Of a DNA stretch of 64,000 nt, positions 63,633-64,000 are shown piece by piece. The stretch lies in assembly GCF_052118625.1 (NCBI RefSeq), contig NZ_JBQKGW010000011.1, forward strand, positions 26,944-90,943. Direction: 5' to 3'. This stretch comes from Porcincola sp945869225. Lineage in GTDB: Bacteria > Bacillota > Clostridia > Lachnospirales > Lachnospiraceae. Position numbers and translations under genes: made by a program. How positions within the stretch are numbered: position 1 is the stretch's first letter; every line of letters begins with the position of its first letter. Under the pieces are notes generated by a model. The model saw nothing but the letters and a program-made list of their open reading frames with translations, was not told the origin of the DNA and did no database searches.

Positions 63633-63974
63633 TCAGTCCATGATTTTCAGTGTGCCTTTGTGAAGAAGTTCAGCCCTTTTACCGCGCGCATTCTCATCCG
63701 GCCAGGTCATAAAGGCATAAACCCTGCCATTTGCAAAATCTGCAATCTGGGATACTACAAGACCGGACTCCTCAATCCAGTTGACCATGTATTTTCCATC
63801 GCCGAGGTCATAAGAAGTATACGGCTCGTCCTCATGTGCCGGAGCGCCCTCGGCGATCTTTGAGAGTGCGTCCCAATGCAGTTTATTCTCACTGAGATAG
63901 GTAATTACAAAGTGGTAGCCTGTCTCATAATCTACATCGACCTTTTTCCCCTTAGTAAATTCATAAATAGACAT
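63633..63974 (-). CDS. MoaF / phenolic acid decarboxylase-like small protein
   Basis: The 113-residue protein has a calycin-like pattern seen in MoaF C-terminal and phenolic acid decarboxylase families: YHFVITYLSENKLHWDAL, GKYMVNWIEESGLVVSQIADFANGRVYAFMTWP and a final beta strand. It is shorter than phenolic acid decarboxylases (about 165). No catalytic Glu/Arg pair can be fixed by eye, so function is open. AAAGGAGAAAAC precedes ATG 63974. Confidence 0.65.
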   Translation of the reverse strand: MSIYEFTKGKKVDVDYETGYHFVITYLSENKLHWDALSKIAEGAPAHEDEPYTSYDLGDGKYMVNWIEESGLVVSQIADFANGRVYAFMTWPDENARGKRAELLHKGTLKIMD

Positions 63975-64000
63975 CTTTGTTTTCTCCTTTGTTGATGTTA

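Overview
The window reads as a chromosomal segment of an anaerobic, moderately GC-rich Gram-positive Clostridia member, most likely Lachnospiraceae. The evidence is the gene content: a three-subunit NAD-linked [FeFe] hydrogenase, Tex, a Y-family polymerase with a YolD partner, a clostripain-like lipoprotein peptidase, a C_GCAxxG_C_C protein, strong AGGAGG ribosome sites and T-tract hairpin terminators. I see no rRNA, tRNA, CRISPR array, complete transposon or prophage. Taxonomy is an inference from families, not from a marker gene.

Layout. 1-8.1 kb: the end of a membrane protein, a secreted protein of unknown function, a convergent LolD/FtsX-type ABC transporter, a split ThrE-type amino acid exporter whose halves flank a three-copy 32-bp repeat, and a serine hydrolase. 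8.1-12.7 kb: the hydCBA hydrogenase operon, closed by a perfect palindromic terminator. 12.7-17.1 kb: a MarR regulator and a heterodimeric ABC exporter on the minus strand, with two matching operators around the promoter. 17.4-26 kb: PLP C-S lyase, 5-formyl-THF cyclo-ligase, RsiV-like lipoprotein, an LDH-fold dehydrogenase and a second heterodimeric ABC exporter. 26-34 kb: small enzymes (VOC, metallo-beta-lactamase fold, phosphoesterase, histidine phosphatase), SseB-like protein, polymerase Y/YolD, C_GCAxxG_C_C protein, DUF438-hemerythrin-PAS protein and DUF488. 34-38 kb: copper ATPase CopA behind two CsoR-like operators, then a secreted DUF4176/SH3 protein. 38-45.6 kb: Tex, flavodoxin-like protein, membrane protein, ferritin plus its [2Fe-2S] partner, and a LysR/methionine synthase II-like divergent pair.

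45.8-52.3 kb is the most interesting block. It is one tightly packed operon: an ornithine cyclodeaminase-like enzyme, a PII signal protein, an APC permease, and four genes that look like an HcnABC/opine-oxidase-type flavoprotein dehydrogenase (small [2Fe-2S] protein, FAD/ferredoxin subunit, BFD-type [2Fe-2S] protein, DAO-type FAD subunit). The simplest reading is uptake and oxidation of an amine, imino acid or opine-like compound, with the PII protein sensing nitrogen state next to the permease.

52.4-64 kb: a MerR regulator, a PAS-GGDEF protein, a flavin reductase-like protein, a secreted nuclease, decayed regulator and antiporter remnants, a clostripain-family lipoprotein, an AtzA/8-oxoguanine-deaminase-type amidohydrolase, a small membrane/cytosolic gene pair, and an accessory patch with a 5'-truncated RloB-like gene and a Fic protein that stops before its catalytic motif. 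The end holds a complete minus-strand MoaF-like gene.

All function calls come from reading motifs and from memory of protein families; no database search was run.
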